DNA from: Phoronis australis
Lineage: Eukaryota > Phoronida > Phoronidae
DNA length: 30,472 bases
Assembly (NCBI GenBank): GCA_002633005.1
Contig: NMRA01000122.1
Coordinates: 234,844 to 265,315 of the forward strand
Reading direction: 5' to 3'
The position numbers were made by a program, and so were the translations under genes. Positions 1 to 8,867 of the stretch are shown one piece after another. The notes under the pieces were generated by a model. It did not search any database, was not told the origin of the DNA, and saw nothing but the letters and a program-made list of their open reading frames with translations. Within the stretch, counting starts at the first letter, position 1, and every line of letters starts with the position of its first letter.

Positions 1-760
1 TTCAGGTGTATACTTTGTGTTACTTCGTGACTGTGAAGGAAAAGTTCCAAGTAGAAATTTGTTTCTGGCATTCTAATGCTGTGCTAATCTCGTATGTTGG
101 TAAATTTGTTTTTAATTCTATGTTTCTGTGGTGCTTTAAGCAACTGGTGTATAGGATGTGCTTGTATTATGAAGATTACTCACATTTTGCCCCTAGCCTA
201 TTGAGGAGACAATGACCATGCCTTTCCATTTTGCTAAGTACAACATACTACATATATGCCCTCTACTGGCCACTTTATGGCACCAATAAACAACCCTAGA
301 AGGATACCGTATACGGTGCAATTCTGGGCGCGTTTCAACGCTCTGCGTTGCTCTTGTAAAGGTTACTTTTGCCCCTTGTAGCTTTGTTGTTTGTGTTGTG
401 CCTCTGTGCAGTAACAACACTTTTTATTCTTCTTCTTGGGGATTTTGGTTCTCTGTGAAGTGGTGAATTCATTCATGAGAATTTTACATTCTACTCCTCT
501 GCATGACATGGTGATAGAATATTTCAGTAGCTCTCCACTATTTTTCCAGAAAAATAATTGCCAAAATGTTCATCTTTGGAATGCTGATTACTTTTTTTGC
601 AAATAATGTGGATTTCAGGAATTGTTACTGTACAAATCCTTCGCACCGATGCATGCCTGTAATAGACTTGAGTGTTCACTTTTGTGGAGAATATGGAATT
701 TCACTTATCGACGATATCATGTGTTAAATTGGTGAAGAATCAGTGTATTGTGTGCTGCAG
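1..760. other. Upstream or intronic sequence, no exon recognised
   Basis: No convincing exon is visible here. The stretch ends in a splice acceptor (tgctgcag) directly before the first recognised exon of the coiled-coil gene, so at least its right part is intron. It contains a 12-bp perfect palindrome (accgtatacggt, about 305-316) and a CTCF-like motif on the minus strand at 256-269. The open frames at 6-215 (+) and 193-420 (-) show neither family similarity nor splice context and are taken as chance. Confidence 0.5.
256..269 (-). promoter_or_regulatory. CTCF-like core motif (CCAGTAGAGGGCAT)
   Basis: Minus-strand match to CCASYAGRKGGCRS, with only the last position off. It is in opposite orientation to the match at 5824-5837, so the two point away from each other around the coiled-coil gene exons. 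Motif match only. Confidence 0.28.
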
Positions 761-842
761 ATCATTGACCAGTTGAAGCAAGAGGTCAAGAGACTTTCCA
801 CTGAACATGACCAGGATAAGCAGGAACTCCAGGCATTGAGAG
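761..842 (+). CDS. Coiled-coil gene, exon a
   Basis: Acceptor tgctgcag precedes ATC ATT GAC CAG; the donor is AGAG|gtaatg. It is 82 nt, entered in phase 0 and left in phase 1. It encodes 27 residues of clear heptad coiled coil (IIDQLKQEVKRLSTEHD...). The absence of an in-frame ATG after the acceptor implies at least one more upstream exon. Confidence 0.75.
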
Positions 843-3800
843 GTAATGACACAAGTTTTTCATCACCTCACCATGCAACATAATCTTAAGCTTGAAAATA
901 ACTATTGTACAACTATGAGTGCAACTGCCATCTTTTTTGACAGTTTTCATTTATTTAGTCAACATATGTTAGTGTATACTATAAATAGGTAAATAAAACA
1001 ACAAGAATGGATCAACTGAAATTTTTGGTTATAATAACGTCCTTTGTCAACAGAAACAGAAATAAAGTAAAATCAAACACTACTTGACAACTGACATAAC
1101 GCCACATCTTAAATGTCAGTTGTCATATAGTGTTTGATTTTACTTTATTTCTGTTTCTGTTGACGAAGGACGTTATTATATACGAAAATTTCAGTAGATC
1201 CATTCTTGTTGTTTTACTTACCTATTTATATTCTACATTTCGGGAAACAATAGTATCCTTGGGAGGATCTGGATTGCCTTTTTTATTTTCAGATTTATTT
1301 TCTACGTTATTTAGTGTAAACTGAAATGTACAAAGCCAAAACCTGCAAACCTCCATAGTGTGTACATCAAGTTTTCAATTAAATCCTTAAGGAAGTGAAA
1401 GAAGCATGTCAGTGCCACAGTTAGGTGAAAAATAATGTGACAGATCTGATCTGTTCATCATGACAGTGCCACAGTTTGGTAAACAATAATGTGATAGATC
1501 TGACCAGTTTAACATGTTTTATACTTTTTGGTTTGAAGTGTAAAAACCAGTTGGCATAAGCGAACTATTGGATGATATGCGAAGCCAAAGAATCAAAAAT
1601 AAATACATGGACAAAAGTTAAGTTGTGTTAGTAACAAAGCTCAGAGGCATGCGGAGATAATTTGTGTACTAGACATTATGCAACTGTCACGGAAGTAACT
1701 TATCAATGAGTTAGCACTTTGCACACTTTTCACAAATTTGCCAAGTAGTCTATTACTGCCTTGGCAGCGTTTCATCTAACTTCGTGGTCAATAATAAAAT
1801 GTCTGCTACATTTGTCAAAGGACACTTTCTCTAGAAGATATATGCTACAATTAATGTCTTTATAGCTGAGTTGTCCCAGGTTCACAACAGAGTGGTGGAA
1901 CGTGGTGTGGACTTCCAGACAGAACGTAAGATGGAACAGTGGCGGCGTGATCTGTCGTCGGAGTTACAGCTGATGCAAAGTCAGATGCAGTCTTATCGCG
2001 GAGCTACTGACAACCACCAGTACTCAAATACACAGTTACAGTCTGCTCTGAGGGAGCTTCAGGACGTGTGAGTTGTGAACAGTGTAATACAGTAGTCTGG
2101 GTTACAGTGTAATGCAGTAGTCTGGGTTACAGTGCAATACAGTAGTCTGGGTTACAGTGTAATGCTATAGTCTAGGTTACAGTGTGATACTGTAGTCTGG
2201 GTTATAGTGTAATACAGTAGTCTGGGTTACAGTGTAATACTATAGTTTGGGTTACAGTGTAATACTGGGTTACAGTGTAATACAGTAGTCTGGGTTACAG
2301 TGTGATACTGTAGTCTGGGTTATTGTGTAATACAGTAGTCTGGGTTACAGTGTAATACTATAGTCTGGGTTACAGTGTGATACTGTAGTCTGGGTTATAG
2401 TGTAATACAGTAGTCTGGGTTTCAGTGTAATGCAGAAGTCTGGGTTACAGACTGTGAGTCTCTCCTGAATCATGGGATTGAATCCTTTGTTGGTTGATTA
2501 TTGTACTCTCTGACCTCTTGGTGCTTGAGTGTGTGAGGGGGGTAATTGTGGTGGAATGTGTCGAGGGTCCTCGAAGCTGATGAGGCTGCCTCAATGAAAA
2601 TATTTCAAAATTCACGTTACGTAGCATAAACAAAATTGTTCTTGAGAGTGACTAATGATTCTGAAATCGTGTGCTCAAATATGTTGTCAAACTTGTCAAA
2701 GAGAAAAGTTATATTGATCATATTTAGAACTCACCTGGTTATTGTTTTACACTAGTTAATGACATGACACTGCTCTCTATCAACATCTTTGATGCAAATT
2801 CCTTTAAATCTATGGAATGGGTCATCAGCCAATCCTGTTGTATGTTTGACTATTCTGTTAAGAAGGGATGCTGCTGCTAAATAGTTGTGATTTCACAACA
2901 CAATGACTGTATGTGTTTATTAATTTACAGCTCCTTCTGATGTGTAAATGGTTGTTATGAGTCTTAGTCCTTGAAATCTGATCATGAAGCAAACCAGTAT
3001 GAATACAACATCGAACTATGAATGCAACATCCAACCAGGAGTGCAGCATCCAACCTGGAGTGCAAGTGCATAGTTAAAATTAAAATTAATATAGCTGCTA
3101 TTTAACACTAAAAATCTGCTGTATTTTATTGCAACAGCTTATGAAATAACCTGTTATGGGTTGTTTTTATTAGGAAAAGATTTGTGATGGATGAAAGTCA
3201 GTCTGTGAGACGAGAAGTAGACAGCATCAAGACAAGACTAGGTATTGTACTACTCAGTTGTTTCTTGACCTTGCTATCTCCTTACTGTGACCCATGGTAT
3301 GTTCTATGACACAAGGCACTTACAAGACAATTGCAGTGAGAAATCTTGGCGTTTGGAACAAAAATAATTAATTTATTTTTTCTCATATGAGTCCTTTCAG
3401 TCTCACAGCTCAATCATTTCAATGGTGGCCATTTTGCCAGTGTATACGGGATGAGCTTTCTTCTCAAGCACTTGCCTTTCACTGGATATCACCTTTCTTG
3501 TGCGATCTCATTTAACTCCACAGTTCCTTGCTCTGGAATGTACACCCATCTATTTTCGACAATCCATAGAAAGGTGAATGGTTGGTGAATTTTAAGTTTC
3601 CAATTACAATACCAACCGGTACGTAACATTATCCATGCGTTGCATTTTGTTAGTTTACTTAGCACAGCATCATACAGTCTACACTTCAGTATTAGTCACT
3701 TCATAATGAAACACTTTCAACCCAATTACCGTTTGTCATCAGATTTAAATTTTGTGATGCATGTTTTTTCTTTTTCTTTTTCAGTAAAATATGAAATGGA

Positions 3801-6800
3801 TTTGACTTCCCTGAGAACAGACACGAGTGAGATAAGTCGAAGGGTTGACCGGATGGATAGGGTAATTGTTGCTGGTTTAAAACTAGTTGTTCCCTCAGTA
3901 TACTTACAATGGGGTTATGTCCAGTGGATGGGGTTATTATAACTACTTGTTTATGACACCAGGATTTTCTTACATATTTCATGATCAGGGGGAGAACTTG
4001 TAAGCAGTATAAAATGAACAAAAATACAAATGTGCTAAACATTCTTCAAATAATTGCAAATATTTCCTTATTTCCATTTTTCACAGGCTTACCATGTGGT
4101 TGTTCAAAATTTTACCAAATGCTGCTTGGTAACAGATAGACTATATAAACCATCCTAAAAACAAACTACATTGTCATGAAAAGTTAATTTTGTTGAAAAA
4201 TTTGGCAAAATGAAATTTCACCTGACCGCCAATATTGAGTCCCAAACTGAACAATTTTTACCATAATGCCCAGTCTGGTAGGTCATAGTGTGTTATAGGC
4301 AAGAATGCACATTATGTACATAATATAGAAGCTGAGGTTGTCCAATAGTGAATCAAACAAACTCAGAAAAGTCAGGAACTCCAACTGGGAATCAAACCAC
4401 TTATTTCTAGATTGTCGGTCTAGTGCTTTTACCACTGAGCTACTGAGGACTTGATATCTGTACCAAATGCTTCTGAATTATGGTTTTCTACACATTCTTC
4501 ATAGTGTGAAGATCATGTACATAAAGAAATGAAATACGACTCACTTTCAGTGTTAGTAAAGAGTAGTAAACTTATGTGGAAGGGCATTGCAGTTGTTAAG
4601 ATTGCTAGCTATGTGGTTATCAGTAGTGCATGTGAAAGGGCTGTTGTACTGATGTCAATGTTGGATTATTATAGGGGACTGATTGTGAGTCCAAAACTTC
4701 ATTTGAAATTAAATAATAAGAATGTGAGTTGCATTAATATGTATTTTTCATCATTCTGAGTCATGACAACTTATTACTGTGTCTGAAATGTAATGTACTT
4801 GTCTAGTAAAGAGTGAAGAAAACGCTTTCATATTTGACGAAGATCTTTGTAGTCGTTGATCTTTACACTGTTTCAGAATGTGCGTGAGCTTTCTGATAGT
4901 CAGAGGGCTTACAAAACAGACGTGACCAGGAATTTGGACGACAGTCAACATGCCAAACTGCAGATTCATGAACTGAGGTTTGTTAATTCAGTGGCAGGGT
5001 TTGATGCGCTCTTAGTTCATGAGAAAGGTTGAACTGATTAAAATCTTTTAGGGCCCCAGAAATTGTGTACTGTAGTTAATCGATTATAAGCATGTGGGCT
5101 TGAAATTTATAGCTTCAAAGGAAGCAAGGGGGCTGGGGCTTATACTTAGATGGGCCTATGTTGTTGTGTGAGTCCATGAACTTGTATTGTACATCTGTGC
5201 CTGAGCCTGTTGACTTATATCAGACATCCGTGTATAAATCTGATGGTTTGTATTGCACATTCACAATGACTCCAACTGTACCACCGTCGACAGATCTCTG
5301 GCTGCTTTAGGGAGACTTTATATAATTCTCTCGACCTCCCGTATCCTTAATAAAAACTCTCACCTTGAACCGCTTTATTAGTAATAATTTACATGTTTTC
5401 CTATGTCATTCTTAACTTAACATATTTTTTGAAAATACATTGAGTCAAAAGAATTTTTCTAGAAACGTCCAAGGAGGGATTAAAATGCATCTTAGAACAT
5501 CTAATTTCAAACAATTTTTCGATGAGGGACATCCCCCCCGAACACCCTTAGATTTGTTTCGCACATTAAGCAAATGTGGTGAACTTGAAAACCAACCCAG
5601 TGGACGTAGGTGCCCTTGTTATTTTGATCTTGTGCACACTTTACATGTCAATTTCTTGCATCTAATGGTTGAATAGTACAATGTAAAACGGGGATTCAAA
5701 GGGTAGTGCATGTTAAAATCTTACCAATTTAGGACACAACATGGTAGATGAGTTTAATTCCCACTTTAGTCATGAATGATAAGTAGCAATGCTTTAATTA
5801 CCCTTTTGAAGTTTTTACTATAGCCACTAGAGGGCTGTCAAGATTTTGAAAAATTGTGAACGTTCGTAACAGTGCCTTTGACAAATGGCTGATTTAGGTA
5901 ATTGATTGGTCTCAATTGGTGAAATTTTACCATGTTGTAAATTTGTAAAATTATAAATGCTGAGATGCTATGACGAGGCATTTTGTTGTCATATTCAGGA
6001 GCTCAGTGCGTGGACTTCGAGAGAAAGTGTCTAACGTGGAATCTCAGATGTTTGACTCTACGAAAAAACAAAGTTTAAGTAAGTGTTTTGATGACTAAGC
6101 GATGATTTCTGGTTGTAAGCTGTGTCACTCTCGCTTGAAAATAGTTGTGATGTTTTGAACTTGAAAGAGGATATCAAAAATGTTTTTTTTCCAAATTGAA
6201 CGTTATTGGAAAAAAGAAACACTTCATTTATGCTAAGTTTATTGGTTTAAGAGTGAGGTTTCTGGCACACGAACTTGGAAGATGTTCTTATTTGTCTGAT
6301 GGTATTTGCTAATGGAGGAGCTCTGAGAAGTGCTACAAACTTCATGTTGAACACAAGAGGAGAATGTCCGAGTTGTCACCATTTCAATCAGGGTCCATGG
6401 TCCCTAACTTTCTTTTAATACAACAGAGTACTCTTAAAACTGTAATCTGCTATCTTAGGTGTTGCTTTTCTTAATAATTAATAAGATTACAACCCCCCCC
6501 CCCAATGGAAATGCTCCAGTCAATGTAATTGACCAAAGGTTCCCTTAGCTATTGACTATAAAATCTGGACAAATGTGAAAATATATTTTGATTTTGAAAT
6601 GTCCACTCTTCTAATGCTTTAGTTCCAAGCAAAGTAGACAACAGGCATAAAGAAGGGAAACAGAGGCGCAGTAAAAATCACAAGAAATCATTAACGACAT
6701 CTGACTTGGACGAATTGAGTCTGTCTTCAACCAGTGGACTTAGTACGCTCAGTTTAGCCGACTACAGCTCCGACGACCTATCATTTACAGCTAAAAAGCC

Positions 6801-7463
6801 TCCAGCCAATGGTAACTCTATGTCTACGTTTTTTACCAGAGACTATTATTTTAGCAGCTACATAAAACTTCATTTGCTGCTTTTTTAACAGCTGAAATTG
6901 TTGCAATCCCTAAAATTTCGACTCCCAGTTTGTGTCGAGACGTCTGTAACAACTGCTCCAGTTTGTATTACTTTTTCGTCTTAGTTCATGTTGCAGTGGT
7001 ACCTGTATTGTTGAATGACTGTACAAATTACTGCGAGCCTTCACTTCATGTTGCAGTGGTACCTGTATTGTTGAATGACTGTATTGTTGAATGACTGTAT
7101 TGTTGAATGACTGTACAAATTGCTGCGAGCCTTCACATCATAGGTTGTGACGATCTGCACTTTCAAATTGTTGTCAGGTTGTGCAACATGGCAACACCAG
7201 AGTTTGAATGAGGGTGTCAAGTATTTGTGCTACAGTATTTGAACAAATATACTGAACAGATGAGTTTAATATTAAATGTATTGTGCCACAGGAATTGGTG
7301 TGACAGCAAGCAAATTTTGACTGAATGAGAGTCTAAGCATTCTTTCCTGTGACTACTCTTTTAGTAACCTCCTTTGGCCTTTTTTGTGTTTTCAGATCTC
7401 GCCTTAGATGACCTGGATTTGAGTGATGTGCCAAGTTTGAGTGCCAGTGATCTTGAACTATGA
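761..7463 (+). CDS. Coiled-coil protein, 3' eight coding exons (gene span)
   Basis: Eight plus-strand exons (761-842, 1866-2067, 3174-3241, 3785-3861, 4877-4977, 5999-6078, 6623-6811, 7396-7463) join with compatible phases into 867 nt, that is 288 residues and a TGA stop. Residues 1 to about 203 are predicted by eye to be almost continuous alpha-helical coiled coil, with heptads rich in Leu, Glu, Gln, Arg and Ser and few Gly or Pro. Residues about 204-224 are strongly basic (KQRRSKNHKK) and could act as a nuclear or nucleic-acid contact. The remainder is a Ser/Leu/Asp-rich acidic tail. I do not recognise the family; centrosomal, ciliary or cytoskeletal coiled-coil proteins look like this, but that is only inference. 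The start codon is not in the recognised exons, so the gene is 5'-partial here. Confidence 0.82.
981..1229. repeat. Long inverted repeat (116-bp arms, 17-bp loop), MITE-like or hairpin-RNA-like
   Basis: The left arm at 981-1096 and the right arm at 1114-1229 are reverse complements over 116 positions with about 8 mismatches and no gaps by eye. The loop is 17 nt (1097-1113). Most mismatches cluster around 1023-1030 and next to the loop. No ORF of known type lies inside. A non-autonomous foldback/MITE is the likeliest origin. As the intron is transcribed, it would also make a long RNA hairpin. No clear target-site duplication was found. Confidence 0.85.
1408..1515. repeat. Two tandem copies of a 54-bp unit
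   Basis: The segment beginning cagtgccacag at 1410 recurs at 1464, exactly 54 bp later. Both copies share the order cagtgccacagtt, aataatgtga and agatctga with scattered substitutions. It lies in the intron after exon a. No function can be read from it. Confidence 0.75.
1866..2067 (+). CDS. Coiled-coil gene, exon b
   Basis: The acceptor is tttatag and the donor GACGT|gtgagt. It is 202 nt, phase 1 in and phase 2 out. It gives 67 complete residues beginning AELSQVHNRVVERGVDF and including QWRRDLSSELQLMQSQMQ, a Gln/Leu-rich helical stretch. The alternative donor two bases upstream would break the frame into exon c. This is the longest exon of the gene here. Confidence 0.8.
2068..3173 (+). other. 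Intron after exon b
   Basis: Bounded by gtgagt and tttttattag. The first third is the 25-bp minisatellite at 2079-2450. The remainder (about 2450-3170) shows only AT-rich sequence and a short local repeat of the type 'atgaatgcaacatccaacc / gagtgcagcatccaacc' near 3018-3060. No exon was seen. Confidence 0.7.
2079..2450. repeat. Minisatellite, about 15 copies of a 25-bp unit
   Basis: Tandem units of the form agtgtaatacagtagtctgg + gttac, period 25, run from 11 bases after the exon b donor to about 2450. Variants include aatgcag, aatacta and gtgatactg, and one copy near 2255-2280 is shortened to about 16 bp. The unit contains gttacag, which resembles a weak 3' splice site repeated about fifteen times inside the intron. 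Confidence 0.93.
3174..3241 (+). CDS. Coiled-coil gene, exon c
   Basis: Acceptor tattag, donor CTAG|gtattg; 68 nt, phase 2 in and phase 1 out. It encodes VKRFVMDESQSVRREVDSIK and the start of TRL, in continuous frame with exon b (the split valine codon is completed here). Helix-forming composition continues the coiled coil. Confidence 0.75.
3242..3784 (+). other. Intron after exon c
   Basis: Starts gtattg and ends in a strong polypyrimidine tract (tttttctttttctttttcag). No repeat or RNA gene stands out in it. Confidence 0.7.
3785..3861 (+). CDS. Coiled-coil gene, exon d
   Basis: Acceptor tttttcag, donor ATAGG|gtaatt; 77 nt, phase 1 in and phase 0 out. It encodes VKYEMDLTSLRTDTSEISRR and then VDRMDR, with regularly spaced hydrophobic residues. 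The acceptor is among the best in the gene. Confidence 0.78.
3862..4876 (+). other. Intron after exon d
   Basis: Starts gtaatt and ends tgtttcag. It holds the minus-strand tRNA-derived SINE head near 4378-4450. The 76-residue open frame at 4529-4759 has no family signal and no splice context. Nothing else was recognised. Confidence 0.7.
4378..4450 (-). mobile_element. tRNA-derived SINE head (degenerate tRNA-like, A and B boxes)
   Basis: Read on the minus strand, the segment has a perfect RNA polymerase III A box (TAGCTCAGTGG, 4442-4432) and a near-perfect B box (GGTTTGATTCC, 4398-4388, one C-to-T change from GGTTCGATTCC). Between them is an anticodon-type hairpin with a 5-bp stem CTAGA/TCTAG and a 7-nt loop CCGACAA, which would place GAC at the anticodon position, as in a valine tRNA. 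Base 33 is C rather than T, the acceptor and T stems pair poorly, and no discriminator/CCA end is evident. It is therefore not a working tRNA. The likely SINE body continues toward about 4300. Confidence 0.85.
4877..4977 (+). CDS. Coiled-coil gene, exon e
   Basis: Acceptor tgtttcag, donor CTGAG|gtttgt; 101 nt, phase 0 in and phase 2 out. It encodes NVRELSDSQRAYKTDVTRNL and then DDSQHAKLQIHEL, polar and helical. The phase-2 end is completed by the first base of exon f to make Arg. Confidence 0.77.
4978..5998 (+). other. Intron after exon e
   Basis: Starts gtttgt, ends atattcag. A CTCF-like motif lies at 5824-5837. An open frame at 5440-5676 begins at TTG rather than ATG and is not supported as coding. 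No other structure was recognised. Confidence 0.65.
5824..5837 (+). promoter_or_regulatory. CTCF-like core motif (CCACTAGAGGGCTG)
   Basis: Fits the vertebrate CTCF core CCASYAGRKGGCRS at all but one of its constrained positions. A second, minus-strand match (CCAGTAGAGGGCAT) lies at 269-256. CTCF is conserved in bilaterians, but a 14-base match also arises in repeats, so binding is only inferred. Confidence 0.3.
5999..6078 (+). CDS. Coiled-coil gene, exon f
   Basis: Acceptor atattcag, donor TTTAA|gtaagt (strong consensus); 80 nt, phase 2 in and phase 1 out. It encodes RSSVRGLREKVSNVESQMFD then STKKQSL, the last coiled-coil segment before the basic patch. Confidence 0.78.
6079..6622 (+). other. 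Intron after exon f
   Basis: Begins gtaagt and ends gctttag. It contains a poly-C run near 6492-6503. No exon or repeat family was recognised. Confidence 0.7.
6623..6811 (+). CDS. Coiled-coil gene, exon g (basic patch and Ser-rich region)
   Basis: Acceptor ctttag, donor AATG|gtaact; 189 nt, phase 1 in and phase 1 out. The first third is basic (KVDNRHKEGKQRRSKNHKK) and could serve as a nuclear localisation or binding patch. The rest is acidic and Ser/Leu-rich with the repeated texture DELSLSS, LSTLSLADYSSDDLS. This is unlike the upstream coiled coil and looks disordered. The open frame runs past the donor to 6888, but the donor and phase match with exon h favour splicing at 6811. Confidence 0.8.
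6812..7395 (+). other. Last intron of coiled-coil gene
   Basis: Starts gtaact, ends tgttttcag. It contains the nested duplication at 6985-7136. No other element was recognised. Confidence 0.7.
6985..7136. repeat. 60-bp tandem duplication with a 16-bp triplication nested in copy 2
   Basis: Copy 1 (6985-7044) begins ttcatgttgcagtggtacct; copy 2 begins identically at 7045. Copy 2 contains three tandem copies of the 16-mer tgtattgttgaatgac where copy 1 has one, adding exactly 32 bp. Both end tgcgagccttcac. The two copies are nearly identical, so the event looks recent. Confidence 0.92.
7396..7463 (+). CDS. Coiled-coil gene, terminal coding exon h
   Basis: Acceptor tgttttcag; 68 nt, phase 1 in, ending in TGA at 7461-7463. 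It encodes DLALDDLDLSDVPSLSASDL then EL-stop, continuing the acidic Asp/Leu/Ser texture of exon g. That agreement supports the splice choice. Confidence 0.82.
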
Positions 7464-7840
7464 GAAATTAGTCAATCATCAGCTGTGTGTTCTCAGCACC
7501 ATCCACTTGTTTCTATGTGCGTGAATTAACAATGGCTAACCATGAGCAGGAATTCAGTAAAGACTGCCTCCATGGTGTGTTGTAGTGTGGCCAAGAGGGA
7601 ACCTTATAGGTTCAGCTTGTACAAGACTTACACAGTGCCAGCATTTTCACTCCTCTGTGTGTGTGTGTGTGATAGGTTACATTTAACTAAAATTATGACA
7701 GAATAGGAAAATGTCTCATTAACGGTGCACTAGTGATGGTTCTTTATAAATGATAATCACTTGGTGAGAAAGTAACTGTAATGAAATTAATGACTAATAA
7801 CTAACCCAAAGGCAAATAAAGAGTTGTCGCTTTGTTTCAA
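7464..7840 (+). other. 3' UTR of coiled-coil gene
   Basis: From the TGA to about 20 bases after the AATAAA at 7815. It includes a short (gt)n run near 7656-7670. The end point is estimated from the signal. Confidence 0.55.
7815..7820 (+). terminator. Poly(A) signal AATAAA of coiled-coil gene
   Basis: Canonical hexamer 352 bases after the stop codon, followed by a G/T-rich stretch (gagttgtcgctttgtttc) that suits a downstream element. It is a clear AATAAA on this strand soon after the stop. Confidence 0.6.
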
Positions 7841-8867
7841 ATTGGTGAAATTCTCATAGATTTGTTTAAAATATTTTCAAGTGTCATTATACAGTCCCTT
7901 TCACTCTATGTGTTCAAAAGTCATATTCCCAAACTGACAGTAGTGCTAGCACAAGTACATGAGCAAGCAACTTGTCCAGTCAGCTAAGCGTCCACATGAC
8001 AAACTTGCCCCCAATCAGCCGAGCGTCCACATAACAAACTTGCCTCTAATCCGCTGAGCATAAGTGGTGAGAAAAAAGTAGCTCCAAGCGCGTAACTAAT
8101 AATTGGTTGCATTTTGACAGTTTCTTGCCACACACTGCACTGAGGCAAGTAAACTAAATGCACTGCCACTATGAAGATGGGATACTTGTTCCAGTCCAAT
8201 TATTGACTGAGGCAAGGTTTTGACACCAAACAAGGATATTTCTTGACTCATACATACAATCCAATTGCATAACTACAAGCCCTGTTTATAATGTTCACTC
8301 TCTTATAACAATACATTCCATTAGTCCCATTATTGCAAAATACTTTTTCAATGCTTTGTTTTAAACTAACACTCAAACGATGTTCACATGGTTATAATGT
8401 ACCAATTTCAGTGTCCCAGTGGGTCACTTCAAATTGTCAACGAATCACGCAGACTCTCAGATTTCACATTTGCCTACAGCATGACACGCAAGTATGTGAT
8501 TCGACAACCTTAGGTACAAAAATGGCGATGAAACGGTTCTATTTTCTCTAAAAAGTCAGTTTGGTTACAGTGAACTTCAGTTACAACAAAAGTCTTCAAT
8601 AGCTTCGAGGAGGTTCGTTTTAACAAGGTTAGACCGTAATGGTCCATAATGATCGAACTGCCCTGTAAATAATTATGTTACAGTAGAACATATCGTTTTA
8701 TCATGTGGATTGTTTACTTCATTGACATGATGCCTTTGGGACAAGTGTTGAATCATCTGACCCCTCGCAATAGACAGACAGTGCAACAATATGAAAAATT
8801 GGCAATTTAACTGGAAAAAAATCATTTTACGTGTTCATCAAGACTCGTACATAAAATTAATCAAGTG
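7841..8867. other. Convergent intergenic gap
   Basis: Lies between the inferred 3' ends of the plus-strand coiled-coil gene and the minus-strand DHCR24. It contains a short 35-bp tandem repeat at about 7980-8060. The open frames at 7984-8199 (-) and 8333-8551 (+) have no family signal. Confidence 0.5.
7980..8060. repeat. About 2.3 copies of a 35-bp tandem unit
   Basis: The series tcagctaagcgtccacat at 7980, tcagccgagcgtccacat at 8015 and the degenerate tccgctgagcata near 8049 repeats every 35 bp, with acaaacttgcc conserved in the first two units. Confidence 0.75.

Larger units (their letters stand above)
843..1865 (+). other. Intron after exon a, with foldback and 54-bp duplication
   Basis: GT...AG intron (gtaatg ... 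tatag). It carries the hairpin at 981-1229 and an imperfect 54-bp tandem duplication at 1408-1515, both listed separately. No exon is visible in the rest. Confidence 0.75.

Noticed and set aside
1130-1324. 64-residue plus-strand open frame
   Set aside because: It lies mostly in the right arm of the hairpin, is composed of hydrophobic AT-rich codons and has no splice or family support.
4378-4450. Functional valine tRNA gene
   Set aside because: Base 33 is C, acceptor and T stems do not pair well and the B box has decayed, so it is a SINE head or tRNA pseudogene.
5440-5676. 78-residue open frame within an intron of the coiled-coil gene
   Set aside because: It begins at TTG, not ATG, has no splice context, and its sequence matches no family I know. 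It may be a decayed repeat.
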